DNA from: Bugula neritina
Taxonomy: Eukaryota > Bryozoa > Gymnolaemata > Cheilostomatida > Bugulidae
DNA: 64,000 bases
Reading direction: 5' to 3'
Assembly: GCA_964035545.1 (NCBI GenBank)
Contig: OZ037765.1
Location: 5,329,698 to 5,393,697, forward strand
In this document: piece after piece, positions 12,101-24,400 of the stretch
Layout: every line of letters begins with the position of its first letter
How positions within the stretch are numbered: the first letter of the stretch is position 1
Program-made: the position numbers and the translations under genes
Notes under the pieces: model-generated
What the model saw: the letters and a program-made list of their open reading frames with translations, nothing else
Told to the model about the DNA's origin: nothing
The model's database searches: none

Positions 12101-15100
12101 CCTGTCCTGAGAGAATGGTGAACGCCGTGCGGGTAATATTCAGAACGTCTGCTATGCTCAGTATCTGTATATATAGAAAACACAGTGTAGAATATAGCAT
12201 TTCATTAGCTTTAACCGGTCTACCAGGAGAAACACTGAGGATACGTGGGTCATTTTAATTAATTCAGTACACACTGGAAATCTCCAGTTTTTAGCTATTT
12301 TTACAATTTAGCTGCTAATGAACATGGGTTTTTGCCCAAAACTAGTAAAATATGAATGAATACACCTAAATAATCAAGGTTCTTCTTAACTTTGCTTGAT
12401 TTCCCATGTCTTTTCCTAATTATTCAGCAACTTTTGATAGCAGAGTGTTATGAAAAAACCATAACTCTCCGAATTCAAAAGTAGGTGAATAATTAGAAGA
12501 AAACATGGGAAATCAAGCAAAATTACGAAGAAACTTGATTATTTAGGTCTGTTTATTGTGAAAAATAGCTAAAATCTGGAAATTTCCAGTGTGTACTAAA
12601 TTAACTAAAATGACCCATATAACATCAAAGCATCATGGAAAGTAAAGATTAGGCCATATAAGAAAGCTCAAATATAAAGGTGGGACTCCTATCTGGGGGA
12701 ATGAAAAAACAATTTCACCATCAATTATATACAACTAACAAGCTTTGACTTGTTTAAATTTGGTAGATGCATTGGTAACTAACAATTCAAACTGAGTATC
12801 TTTTAAGTGCGCTGTATCAAACATAGTCGGAAAGCAAAAAGATGCGATTTAGTGTTTTATTTGTAAAAATTAATAACATGACCCAATAGCAGCTGAACTG
12901 TGTAGACCAAAAGTTAAAATCAAAATTATGAGTTATTATAGTCATAAATTTATTGTTCAGTATTGGAGGAGCACTATAGTATATGATACCAGATCTAAAG
13001 TGAAAGTGAGAAACACCTCCCCCCCAACACACACATTCCACCCCAATTACAATGGATCAGGAGAAAACCCTGGTAAAATAAGATAACTTACTTCTAGTTG
13101 AAGAATCTCCCCAAAGACTTTAAATAAGTCGTCAAAGAAATCAACATTTATAAGATGAGCAAATCTACAACAGAGTAATCAAATCCATTTCATATCATCA
13201 ATATTAACATCAGCACAATAATATACTCTACAAATTATAGGGGTGATAGCTTTATATTGCAATTGCAAAAAACCAAGCTTATAATTATATAAGGGCATAG
13301 ATGTATGTGTGAAAATACTTCTATTAATATATAAACACCACAGGTTATTGTAAAGTGAAAAACAGCAGCCTCCAAGCGGTGACGAGAGTTGTATGTTTTT
13401 TTGACTATCATGACTCATTACCATACCACCAAATTCAATCAAATTCAAATACGCGAAATAACTTAGAATCATAAATTGAAGTCAATTTTCTGAGGTAAGT
13501 ACGGCATGACTAACAAAATAGCTCTAATTTTCAGCTTTAAACTAAACACAGTTCAACCAACTATAATGAAAAGCATTCTACATGTCATACAGAGTATTTA
13601 TCCAACAGGTGTCTATTGTTCAGGTATATGAGGCATTAAACTTTATTATTTTATATAAATTGAGCAATTTTGCTATACTCTTTTCATTCCTGATAAACTT
13701 GGTGTATTAAATTCATAATAACATGAAGCACTAACTTGGCCAGCCCGGCTAACACAGGAGAGAGTAAAGCTGAGTCCTGAGCTTTTTTCAATATAATAAA
13801 GTAGAGAGTGAATATAGCTGTTATCGTATCAGTTCTCTGAAAGAAGTAAAAAGTGGGTTCGTTACGCACATGTAAACAACATACTGCAAAGTAAAACAAC
13901 TTGACACAACTTCTGCTATAATCCACACAAAACAGCAAACTCACTGCTTGGAGTATTTTACTTCTATTCAGTTCAACGGCAGCTTCTTCCAGCTGCTTAT
14001 TGAGTTCTTTTCTTTTCTTATCCAGCTATAAAACAGATATACAGGTATAGGTATGAATAGGCTGTGCAAGCCTACTACTTAAACCGCATTGAACACCAAT
14101 ACTACTGGCCATAACAACTCACACTGCATCATTGCATATACTAGCTCAACTATTACAGTGATGAAACATACACGCAACTGGAAGTGTATTTTACTTCTAT
14201 AACTTCAGCAGCCAAGTTACGGCCACGTGTGGTTAAATATGAAAAATACTATTCAGTTGGAGTGTTTAGAGTTGAAATAGCAAGCAAGCTGAGTATTTCT
14301 GCAGTTTATAGCCTCTTAAAGAATATTTTTGCTCTATGCATATGTTCAGATCAACCCGATGTTCTTTGAAAGGTGATAATTCAATTACCACCTCTCAGCG
14401 TCATGTAGATATACTTAGTGATTAAACACAACGTGTAAGTAGAATAGCGCTATTTATCACATGTTTGCACCATGTGATATAAGTATATGGGTTACTCGAG
14501 TTTAAACAGACATACTTTTCTTTCTTTCCTCGACCACTGCTTCATCTTTTCTTTGTGAGTCAACTTTTTCTGTTTCTCCTCTTCGGTGTTGATTTCTTTG
14601 ATTCTCAGGGCCAAAAATGTGTTCATCACCTGACAAGTAGAGCAAGGTAGTTTGAGAGACAAGTAGAGCAAGGTAGTTTGACAGACAAGTAAAGCAAGGT
14701 AGTTTGAGAGACAAGTAGAGCAAGGTAGTTTGACAGACAAGTAGAGCAAGGTAGTTTGACAGACAAGTAGAGCAAGGTAGTTTGACTGACAAGCATAGCA
14801 AGGTAGTTTGACAGACTAATAGATGATGGCTAGTGGATATAAGCTTGATGTGAAGTATGTGTAAATATCACAGCTACTTGAACAAAAATTTAAATAAACT
14901 TCAATATTTAATGCTTTCATTACACAAGCCTTTTAAGGACACAGCAAATGTTTAGTGAATGAAGACTAATATTGAGGAGTAACGTAGAAACCCCGTAAAT
15001 CCTGGTGCTTACCATAGGAGAGACTTGAAAATTCCTGGCTTTCACTGTACGACATATACACCTCACAATCTTAAAAACAGAGAGTATTTTCAACATTACA

Positions 15101-18100
15101 GAAATAAAATTCAATAAAGTGCTGTAAGCTGAATGCATGTGTTTGAAAAGAAAGCAGCATTCTAGGTTGTAACAGAAAAATACTAATGAGCTATAAAAAG
15201 AGCTAAGAAAACCATAACTCAGCAATATTTACTGAAAAACCATTTGAATAAGTATCTCAATCTGAACTAACACTGGCCAATGACTTAAAAGTAGCAATTA
15301 TATTTGATAACAGCAAACAAGTATTAATAAATGAATCCGAAAAACTAACCTCAAGACTTGTCTCTCCCTTTTTATCATCCTTAAATACCTGTTGTACAGC
15401 TGTGCATATCGTCTTCAAAATCTGAGGAAAATTGTGCAAGCAAAAGCAATGAAACTACGCAATTACCTATGAATGACTATGCTAAAAACTATTACTATTT
15501 TCAATATTTTGAGAGAATCACAACAAATGAGACATATCCATATATTTGCAAGCATATAACTACCTGGTGGTTGTGAACGGCAAGTAGCGGGATGAGAACA
15601 TTGATGACATTCTTACTAAAGTTGAAGGTCGGTCGTTTCACAAACACTTGAGTCATACATCTGACAGCCAACAGCCGAAACTCCTATAACACAAACCAAA
15701 GCTATTAGCAATGGAAAATCGTCAATGAGATAAAAAAATATATTCGTCAAATAAACTATACTCGACTCTATAACCATCGAGTTATCTACATAACTACAAG
15801 ATTAAGGCAGCTCACTTTAGTTTTCTCATCAGCCGTTTCTCGCTGCTTCCTATCACCAGCTTTGCCTACAAACCAGCAGAAAGTAAAGTTTATAAAACTG
15901 CCTCAGAGTGTGTACCTGCCACGGTAGTCTTTAGAAACTAAAACTGTATCAATGTTGAAACATATTGAGCTTTTGCTTGTTAAATATAAGTGACGTATAA
16001 GGAAGCACCAGAAGTATAGCTTGCTGTTGCATGGTAACACAAGAAGATACTAGGAGTACAGTTTACCGTTGCATGGTAACACAAGAAGACACATACCGAT
16101 GCACTCCTCCAGCATCTGCAGGTACAACTTGTAGTTGTGTAGAAGATTCTCTTCGTAGTGTCTCAACTGTTTCGTGTCTTTACTAGCCGCCTGCTGTTTC
16201 TCGGCTTGAGAGGCCACACTAATATACAGTACATACTAATATACAGTACACACTAATATACAGTACACACTAATATACAGTACATACTAATATACAGTAC
16301 ATACTAATATACAGTACATACTAATATACAGTACACACTAATATATAGTACATACTAATATACAGTACACACTAATATACAGTACACACTAATATACAGT
16401 ACATACTAATATACAGTACATACTAATATACAGTACATACTAATATACAGTACATACTAATATACAGTACATACTAATATACAGTACAGAACTTTTGTAT
16501 TCAGCAGTGACTTTATCACAATGACAGAGAACTGCATTTAGTTACATGGAATTATACTATGCATTGCTCCAAATAAATCCATAGGTGGCTGCTTTCACTA
16601 ATTTAGCAGAGAAGGTAAGAGGGAGATAATCATCTCTACTAAAATTGACCCATTGTATTGCAGTTGGCTACTGCAAGCTGAAAGTTTCTGGTGAAGCAAA
16701 TAATGGTGGGTTGTGTTTACCGAATGTTGTAGTCTGGTAGAATGTCTTTATAGATCTCTGTGAGTGATAAGAGTAGAAGCTTACGATTTCCCATTCTAAT
16801 ATCTGGATCGTTTTCATCCCAAAACTCCTTTAAAGTTCTGAGTTTTTTCAGCTATAAACACATACAACAGTGTTTATATACTAACAACTACTGCACACTC
16901 ATTAGTGTACATGTTACTTGGCAAAACAAATATAATGAGTTGAACCTCACATCTGGACACTAAATTAATAACTTCGATAGTATGAAGCTTAGATAACACC
17001 GCATTTTTATTACTCTGTTATAAATTTAGGTATCAGATATTATTCTTATGCAAGTAATGTATATGATTAATATAGTTGATATATTTACATTTTCCTCAGG
17101 ATTTTCAACAATAGCGCAAGACATGCTTGCAATAGCAGTCTGTCTGTTTTGTAGTTTCTGGGCTCGGGTGGCAAATAAATCAACCACTGATACCTCAGGC
17201 AGAGGCTTTGGTACCTCAACACTTTCCTCAACTTTAGGTTTATCTTCTCCGGCAATATCTAGTCACGTATCAACGTCTTACAATTTGCATTTCAAATAAT
17301 TTTCAACATACACAATGTTACATGGAGCAGAAGAGCATATGAATCAACATGATGCTGAAAAAAGTAGATAAGTTATTTAATACAGAAAAAACATTAAACA
17401 TTACAAAATCAGTGAAAAATTTTTTACAAAGTAAAATAAAATAAATAAAATATAAAACCAGGAACCTGTGGCTGGTGACTCTGCAGGAAGAGATCTTTGA
17501 ATAAGTTTGTTTTTGTCTTTTATTGGCAGAAGAGGGGTGGAGTCGTCACCAGTCCACTGTTTCGCACGTTTACTGTTCATGCCGAATAGTGCCTCGATTT
17601 CATTATTGCTCTTACGCTTTTTCTTCTGTCTCCCATCTCCGTCTCTATACACAAAACATTACATTATTACACCAGCTATGAAAACTAAATACTGGCACAT
17701 TTACATCAAACATACTTTCTTTTAGAAAAAGGAAAACAATTGTTTAATAAATGACTTTAGACGAGCAATCCAAGATGTACATTTTAATAGACCTTTTTCC
17801 AACACACCTGGTACTAAACTTACAATTAAGAGTTGTATCCTCCTTACAGGATTTAGCTAGATCACAATATAGCAAGCAAACTCATTAAAAATTTCAAGTT
17901 TGACTTACATAAAATCCCGACTATGCTATAGAATTGTTCTTTTAGGAGATATATATTTTGGTAGAGGCCCACACATTCGCAGTTCCAAAAATTTCTTAAA
18001 TTTGTTTGAAAAGAGTCTATTGAACTTCAGGCAAAATTTAATTGCTAGTATTTTAAAAGATATATTTTGTGCAAACCTCAAAAGTGATTTAGCAAAGTTA

Positions 18101-20184
18101 ACATTAGCATCTTCAAAATAACCCTCATCTTCAACAACTGGCTCTTCATTTTCGGACGGTTTGATATTGATGGCGGTTCGACGAGCTAGAAACACACAAA
18201 ATCTTAATGCCCAAGTCTAAAATTCAGCAACAAATAACAAGAGAGGCATAACATAACATGGAAGCTAAAACGCAGAAAGCATGCAATGTCAAGTATAGAG
18301 TTGCTGTACCTTTACTAAGTTCAGCTAGTTTTCGGGCTTTCAACGACTCTTTCCTCCTTTTCTTTTGATGATCAAGCTGGCCTCTTTTAGCTAGCTTGTT
18401 TGTTTTCTTGTTAGTTAATTTAAATCCACTGGCTTTGCCCTTGCTACCGCTTTTCTGTTGCAAAATCAATACAAATTTTACTTTTAAAAATAATCGGAAT
18501 GAACCACAAATATTGTTTTTGTTTAGTAATTCAATAGACACCTATTGCTTGTCACAGTCTACATAATTAAATTCAAATATTGTACTTCCATGAAGTGTGC
18601 AATCGCCTTGAATTGAAACAACAATTGGACTAAATATATATTTTCCAAGTGTTGAAAATGTCTTATTTCATAGTTTTAGAGAAAAAACTAAACAGTCCCT
18701 ATGCTGCTTAGAAAGTGATAAAATTCCAAAAATAAATTCGAAGTAGAAAGCAGACAAATGATAAAATAAAAGTAACGCAACACTTTTATGCTTCAGATAA
18801 AAATGCATGCCAATGGCTTGTGTTTTCATGAAATGAAAATGCAGAGCTATAATCACAAAATATATCTAAATGCTTCTCCTGACTAATTAATGCTGTAAAA
18901 ATTTTGTAGAAAAGTAATGTGATCACTGTTGATTGACAGGCATTATGAGTATTTCTTTTATTCTAATACTTCGGTGGTGGTGGCAGCGGCGGTAGTAGCA
19001 GTAGTAGTATAAGTATTCACACTAGAATTGTTAAATATTAATACTGATAGTATTAGTTACAGAACAGTTTCCATTTCTTATTGTCACAAAGTTGAAGCAA
19101 CAGCATGAACATCATTAAATAAGTATAATACCAATAGCAATATTTTCTTAGTTGAACTAATAGCAAAAACTAATACTTATAATAACTTATACTGAAACTA
19201 ACAGCAATTACTGTAATTGTATTACTATTACTAATCAATTACTATAGTATAAGTCTTAAATTTATTTTTAGTTTTATTTTTAGGCTTATTATTAAATAAC
19301 TATTCCGATTATTATTATATCGTGATGATTATGATTATCAATATCATTATGATATTGATTGTAACTACGAATACGGGACTACCAGTGTAAGTACAGTGTG
19401 AGTATCACTATCAGTATCAGTATCAGTCAATTTCAATGTCATAGTATAACTACATACTGATACTTATACTGCATAGTATTTATGATTTATTAGGCTTGGC
19501 CAAACTGATACCGATAGTGATCCTCACTTACACCTACAGTTTGAGTTACTGATGCACAACATCACAGTGATAGTCGTAGTCAAACATTGACTCATAGTGA
19601 ATGTCAATCACTCAATGCGATACTCCGACAGACTTAGAGTAAATTTAAGAGTAAATAAAATTGAATACGTAAGTAAAACTAAAAATACCTCACTTTGATT
19701 TATATTTTATTTTTACTTTCCTTTTAATTTTTAACAACTGTGACACGTGTATTATCACTATGATCATCATTAATCATTGTCATTGTGATTGTCATACTGA
19801 TACTCACAGTCATACTGATAATCATAATGATACTCATAGTCATTGTGATTGTCATTGTGATTGTCATACTGATACTCACAGTCATACTGATAATGATACT
19901 CATAGTCATTGTGATTGTCATCGTCATTCACTCATACTCATAGTGATAGTCATAGTCATTGTCATTGTGATTGTGATTAGCCTACGCCCTACGTTCAACA
20001 ATTAAATTTAATCATAACCGTAGCGATAGTGAATAAATATAATAAAAGTTAGAGCTAAGTAAATTCTACGATGACATTCAAAATATTTCAGTGATTGTGA
20101 CAATGGTGTACAATGAACTTAATCACTATGAAAAAAGTGTGTTGAACTCAACATTGATGCACGTTGCTAACTCACCCTTGCCAT
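9108..20184 (-). CDS. NOC3L: Nucleolar complex protein 3 homologue, complete, 22 exons
   Basis: Nucleolar factor of large-ribosomal-subunit assembly, also linked to replication initiation in yeast. Exons in transcript order: 20184-20176, 18454-18310, 18185-18077, 17644-17466, 17258-17089, 16851-16721, 16218-16097, 15865-15816, 15683-15564, 15421-15350, 15069-15013, 14629-14516, 14025-13945, 13836-13736, 13164-13092, 12164-12029, 11898-11828, 11220-11110, 10694-10563, 10394-10294, 10025-9944, 9161-9108. All phases join: 739 residues (human about 800). Diagnostic stretches: [83 protein letters not shown]; the C-terminal third is the CBF/NOC-type repeat region. The basic N-terminus suits nucleolar targeting. 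Exon 1 encodes only Met-Ala-Arg and is supported by phase and a GTGAGT donor rather than homology. Two introns end in tandem arrays that include the acceptor. Confidence 0.95.
9218..9638. mobile_element. Fold-back MITE, copy 2, near-perfect palindrome (NOC3L last intron)
   Basis: A 421-base element whose halves are almost exact inverted copies. The centre is a perfect 23-base inverted repeat around TAGTTGCGGACGTTACG with a seven-base A-rich loop. TA flanks both ends (9216-9217 and 9639-9640), consistent with a TA target duplication as in Tc1/mariner-type MITEs. It lies between the last two NOC3L exons and would be transcribed as a long hairpin. Confidence 0.92.
10052..10221. repeat. TAG/CAG trinucleotide array in a NOC3L intron
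   Basis: About 170 bases of imperfect GTAGTAGCAGTAGTAG units. On the NOC3L sense strand this reads CTACTGCTACTAC and sits about 27 bases upstream of the acceptor of the exon at 10025-9944, so it supplies the pyrimidine-rich tract. Both strands are open as S/G-rich or T/A-rich low-complexity peptides, which are not genes. Confidence 0.9.
10800..10880 (-). mobile_element. Dispersed repeat family, inverted partial copy
   Basis: The minus strand reads GTTTGGAGCGC, AAATTCTCGCGAGAACATAA and CTTCTTTTGCTGCATTTT, matching the core of the copies near 22905, 35590, 38800 and 44435. It lies in a NOC3L intron. It has no open frame; a SINE-like origin is possible but unproven. Confidence 0.6.
12246..12617. 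mobile_element. Fold-back MITE, copy 3 (NOC3L intron)
   Basis: Starts TGGGTCATTTTAATTAATTC and ends AACTAAAATGACCCA. It matches the two copies at 6297 and 9218 along both arms, but the right arm lacks about 50 bases that the others carry (the part containing ACTAGTTTT). No matching flanking dinucleotide is visible. Confidence 0.88.
14632..14813. repeat. 26-base minisatellite, 7 units, running into a NOC3L acceptor
   Basis: Seven units of GACAAGTAGAGCAAGGTAGT plus TTGACA with few substitutions. On the NOC3L sense strand the last unit supplies CTACTTGTCAG, the acceptor of the exon at 14629-14516, so the array begins exactly at the splice site. One internal junction (about 14785-14793) repeats CTTGTCAG and is a potential decoy acceptor. 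Confidence 0.95.
16215..16487. repeat. 17-base minisatellite, 16 units, seeded on a NOC3L acceptor
   Basis: Sixteen units of CACACTAATATACAGTA, alternating CACAC and CATAC at one point. The first unit overlaps the exon boundary at 16218: its CACA is the end of the exon and the next bases are the acceptor. On the sense strand every unit reads TATATTAG|TGTG or TATG, so each copy carries an acceptor-like AG. Confidence 0.95.
18455..20175 (-). other. NOC3L intron 1, rich in simple sequence
   Basis: A 1.7-kb first intron following the 9-base first coding exon. It contains a GGTGGTGGCAGCGGCGGTAG run near 18975-19010 and long degenerate GATACT/TCATAG tracts from about 19330 to 19985. No exon was found inside it. 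Confidence 0.7.
19330..19985. repeat. Degenerate GATACT/GTCATT simple-sequence tracts
   Basis: Includes ATCACTATCAGTATCAGT at about 19405-19430 and, from 19745, TCATTGTGATTGTCATACTG-type steps in which a block of about 85 bases is partly duplicated. The period is close to six bases. The tract is open on both strands but gives only H/D/T/S or M/T/I repeats, so it is non-coding. Confidence 0.85.
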
Positions 20185-21458
20185 TTTGATTTTCAAAAGT
20201 TACTATTATTGTAATCGCGATAAATTAAAATTAGCAAGCCCTCAGGAATCTCAGGCTCGGAAAGTTAAATTTAGTCTAATTACACAATTTAGCGAGTTTT
20301 TAAAGCAGAAAGCGGACAACTCTTACATCTTACGTTGGTGAAGTATAGAAAAATTAACTATATCAAATCTATTTCTGCTACTAGTTATATAATAAAAGCT
20401 TCACTAATTTTAGTGCACATCTTTGCTATTAAAACATTTCATTTAATTATTGGGGCCTTTACACATGTATATGTACATGAAATAACTAATACTAATAGAT
20501 GCTTTATTCAAATCATATTATATACTAAAAGTAGCATCAAGGTACTTGTAGCTTGTTGTTTATGCATGGCTTAGTCCTTTCTAATATTTAATATAACATA
20601 ATGTGTCGCTCACATTATGCATGCCATAACTAACTATGCAATATGTTCATGCAATATATTATGGTCACATCCAATAAATCACATTTTATTTTGATTATAA
20701 TTCCACATTATTCTGTTAATTTTTACAAGTGGATATCAAATTATAATCTGTTATGAAGCAAAGCAAAACATCCCATACCTGTATATAGTAGCTTTTCATA
20801 CTTGAATTTGTAGCCTAACAAAGTGAATTTAACTGAGTTTTATGGATCAAACCAAACCGTTGAAAACTTGAGCTGAACAAAACCTGTCTTCTGTGCACTT
20901 GTGTTTGTATATGTTGTTATGCTAAATAACTGGGTAATATTTTGTTGAAGTGTGTACTACACTTGTTTATCCCAATCAATCATTGACACTACTTACTAGA
21001 TAAAAACTTTAATTTAAAATAAATAATTTATTACTAATTATGTAAGAGATGTTAGTAAATACATACATACAATCAATTTACAAATATTAAATTCAATTTT
21101 CCAACAGCGTGGGAGACAGTGTGTTAGAGTGTTAGACAAAAAATACAATACATTTCAAGATAAGATCATAAAAATTAAATATTGTTTAAATAATTTCTTA
21201 GAAGATGAGTAAATAGATAAGAAAATATTCATAATCTAAATACAGCAAAAAATGTCAGCAAATATATATTAGGTAAACTTTATAAATTACTTTATATATG
21301 CACTGTACAAGTTTTTACAATAAATATACACTATATTTTAAAATTATATTGAGAGACACAAACTGTTTGAGCAAACCATAACATCACAGTAGTTGGTCAA
21401 TTTGAGCTCTTCCACTGGCCACATCAGGTAAAGTACCCTGGAGTGCAGTGAACATAGT
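20185..21458. other. Intergenic, NOC3L 5' side to 3' end of the next minus-strand gene
   Basis: AT-rich sequence without a credible exon. It should hold the NOC3L promoter next to 20185 and the 3' UTR of the gene ending at 21459. A TTTATT (minus-strand AATAAA) near 21029 is a possible polyadenylation signal. The short open frame at 20335-20574 shows no coding character. Confidence 0.6.
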
Positions 21459-24400
21459 CTAAATTTCAATCAACAAAGTGTTGTTAAATGTTTGGAAGTC
21501 CATAACTTCCCCTCCAACATAATCATTCAATCCCTCTCTTTCTAAGATTCCCTGTTCCACGAGCGCCAAGTCCACTGCCTTCACAGGTTCAACTTTTACT
21601 TTAGGATTATTTTCTGTCACTTCAGTTTGCATTCCCTCAGGTAAATTTCTTAACTCCAGCAACCAGTCTATAAAAAATAGAACTATAACACTACAGAAAG
21701 AGTTAATAATACAGCTATAATACTACAGAGAGAGTTCAAACACATTGAGTAAATTCTGAGGTTTATAAATAATAAAAATATGAAAAACTCAAATGATGCA
21801 CAACTACAAAATTAGAAACCACATTACAATGTTCTTACTTTCCAATCTCTGTTTTTTGAAGTGCATTTCATTATCCACCTCTCTCTCGTGACTAGAAAGA
21901 GTTGTAACCTTTGTATCTACGTACAATAACAATCAAATGAAAAAAGGGTACATTATACATCTTCATGTAGTGCATGCACATAACATGTTTAAACCATTGA
22001 GTCATGCAACATCATGCACAGTGATTAATAGAATTAAAGATTAGAGCTATTTACAATAACACTTTCACATGTTGGTCCTTAAAATGGGACAATAAAAACA
22101 CTGAACATAAGAGATCAATAATATTGATTACATTTACAGGGACAAACATGCTTTAGTTAATGGAAAATTATAAGTGAAAAAGCTGACTGCAGACAGCTTA
22201 AATATTTGCAAATGTACAACTCATTACTGCATACCTTCAGACTTATATTTCTTAATGGGAACATCATCAAGCTCAAAAGAAGCTGATCTCTTACGACGCG
22301 ATGTAACTGTCGGCTCAACACCTAAAAAATATGAAAACATATTACAATTAGTGAATAATGTGTTTATGATTTTACTTTATATTAATTGCTGGGCAAACAC
22401 ACTTCTTAAATAAATTATAGCTAATTCTGTTGAAAAAGTCTTTAAAATGTATTAACGACTGACTTTAACATAAAACAATAGGATATATCTTAAATTCTCA
22501 AACTTGGGTTAATTATATAAAACCTACTCTATTTCTTTGATTTAACAACTTTGAAAATTATATCAATAGTGTGAATGTAAGGCTTAGAAAACATTGCAAA
22601 TTAACGCTAGAAAATATTAAAAAAGCGCTAATAATTTGCATGCTGTAGAAATCTGCTTACTTTGAATGGAATCCTGTGTGGAGACAACTTCAAAATTAGC
22701 TGCGCTATCTGTTGTAGAGAAATGTTCACTTGTAATGGTAGCATTAGAGGTTAAACTCTGGTCTATCTCTTCATAAAAAGAGCCTAATTGTGCTAAAATA
22801 TATACAAGGAACCTTATGAATTGTTGGTTGAGCTCATTGTAATACTCTGTATAGCAATTAGGAGCAGTAGTGAGAAAATCGAGATAGCCTTGTTATTTAA
22901 TTTTATCATTAAATTTTGGTTAAGGGTGCGGGTTTAAATTCTCGTGAGAAAATAACTTCTTACGCTATATTTTTAATCTAGAACACAGGCTTTTCTCAAT
23001 TTCTCTATTAATGCACCTACATACCTCTTCTGTAGTACCAAGCATTAACAAATTTAGAATGTCAAAAGTTAAACTCATAGCAAAACTCAGCAAAAGATTT
23101 AACTTTACTTCCACTACCCAAACAGGACAGGGAGGAGATAGGTGAAGATAAGATGAAACTTTGCTAATGTTATGCTAGTAATAAATGGGAACATACGTCT
23201 TGGTACACTGGTGTCAGATGAGTCAGAGGTATCAACACTAGTCAGCACACTGTAGAGCTGACTCCACACATTGGTGAGTTGATCAGTGATGTCACAGACT
23301 GACTCTGAGCTGGAGGAAACAGTCGCATGCTGATGCTGCCGGCGTGAACTGATAAAATAAGATATAATAATACAAAATACACAACAAAAAGGCGGCTAAG
23401 TGCAAAAAGAAAATTACATAATTTACATAATAAAATATTGAGTATAAGCTACAACAATGAGTTTGTAATATTTGGAATATTAGTATGATATTGTACGACT
23501 GCAAGTTCAGGTCAACTTTCTTGCAGTTAGTTGACTCGAGTATACCTAAACCTATGAAGCCAACTTTTTCCTCACAAATTGACGCAACAAATTTTATTGA
23601 CTTGAGGTAAATCTTAGAACTCTGGTCAAAGTTCTAAACCACTTAAATTAGTTACCATCCGTGACAAATCATGTTAATTTAATAGTGAAGATTATTTTAT
23701 TAAAATATCTATTGCAACTTTATTATTATATTTAATGTTAATTCATAATACTTGACTGTTTTTGTGAAAAATTTTGTGGCTAAAATAATAAAAGCTACAT
23801 TTTAAGTGTTTAAACTCAGCAATCGACAAGACACTTTTTATCTAGCCCAGTTTGGTAAGTTATTATCATTACTAAACTCTACAGAGTGTATAGAAACTAA
23901 AACCAAATCATGAAAACCATGCATCAGCCATACCTGAGTTTAGTAGCAAAGGCAAAGAGATACGACTTCGCAGTGACGACATCATTGAGATAGTTGAACT
24001 GTCTTTCTAACTCCACAGAATCGAATGTACAGACAGAAGCTGAGTCCATTATTATGCGGTGGAGAAGAAGAAGTCTCTGAATGAAACCCTTGTTGGCCAT
24101 TGTATAGAAGTATGCCTTCATATACAACTAGAAATATTATCATATTCTATTATTCAATATAATTAAATTCAGTAAAAAAACGTAAAACAAGTAATTTATT
24201 GTTGCTGTTTACATTGATGGCAAACTATCAAAGTTAAAACAAATTATTATATATATTATTAAAAAATATAATACCCAATATTTTTTATTGTCATTCTACT
24301 AAATAGATTGCCAAAGATATTTACTTATTTATAGATTTGCAGATATAGCTATTTTCTCACAACTAAAAAAAATTCAATGTATACTCACATCAATCAATTG

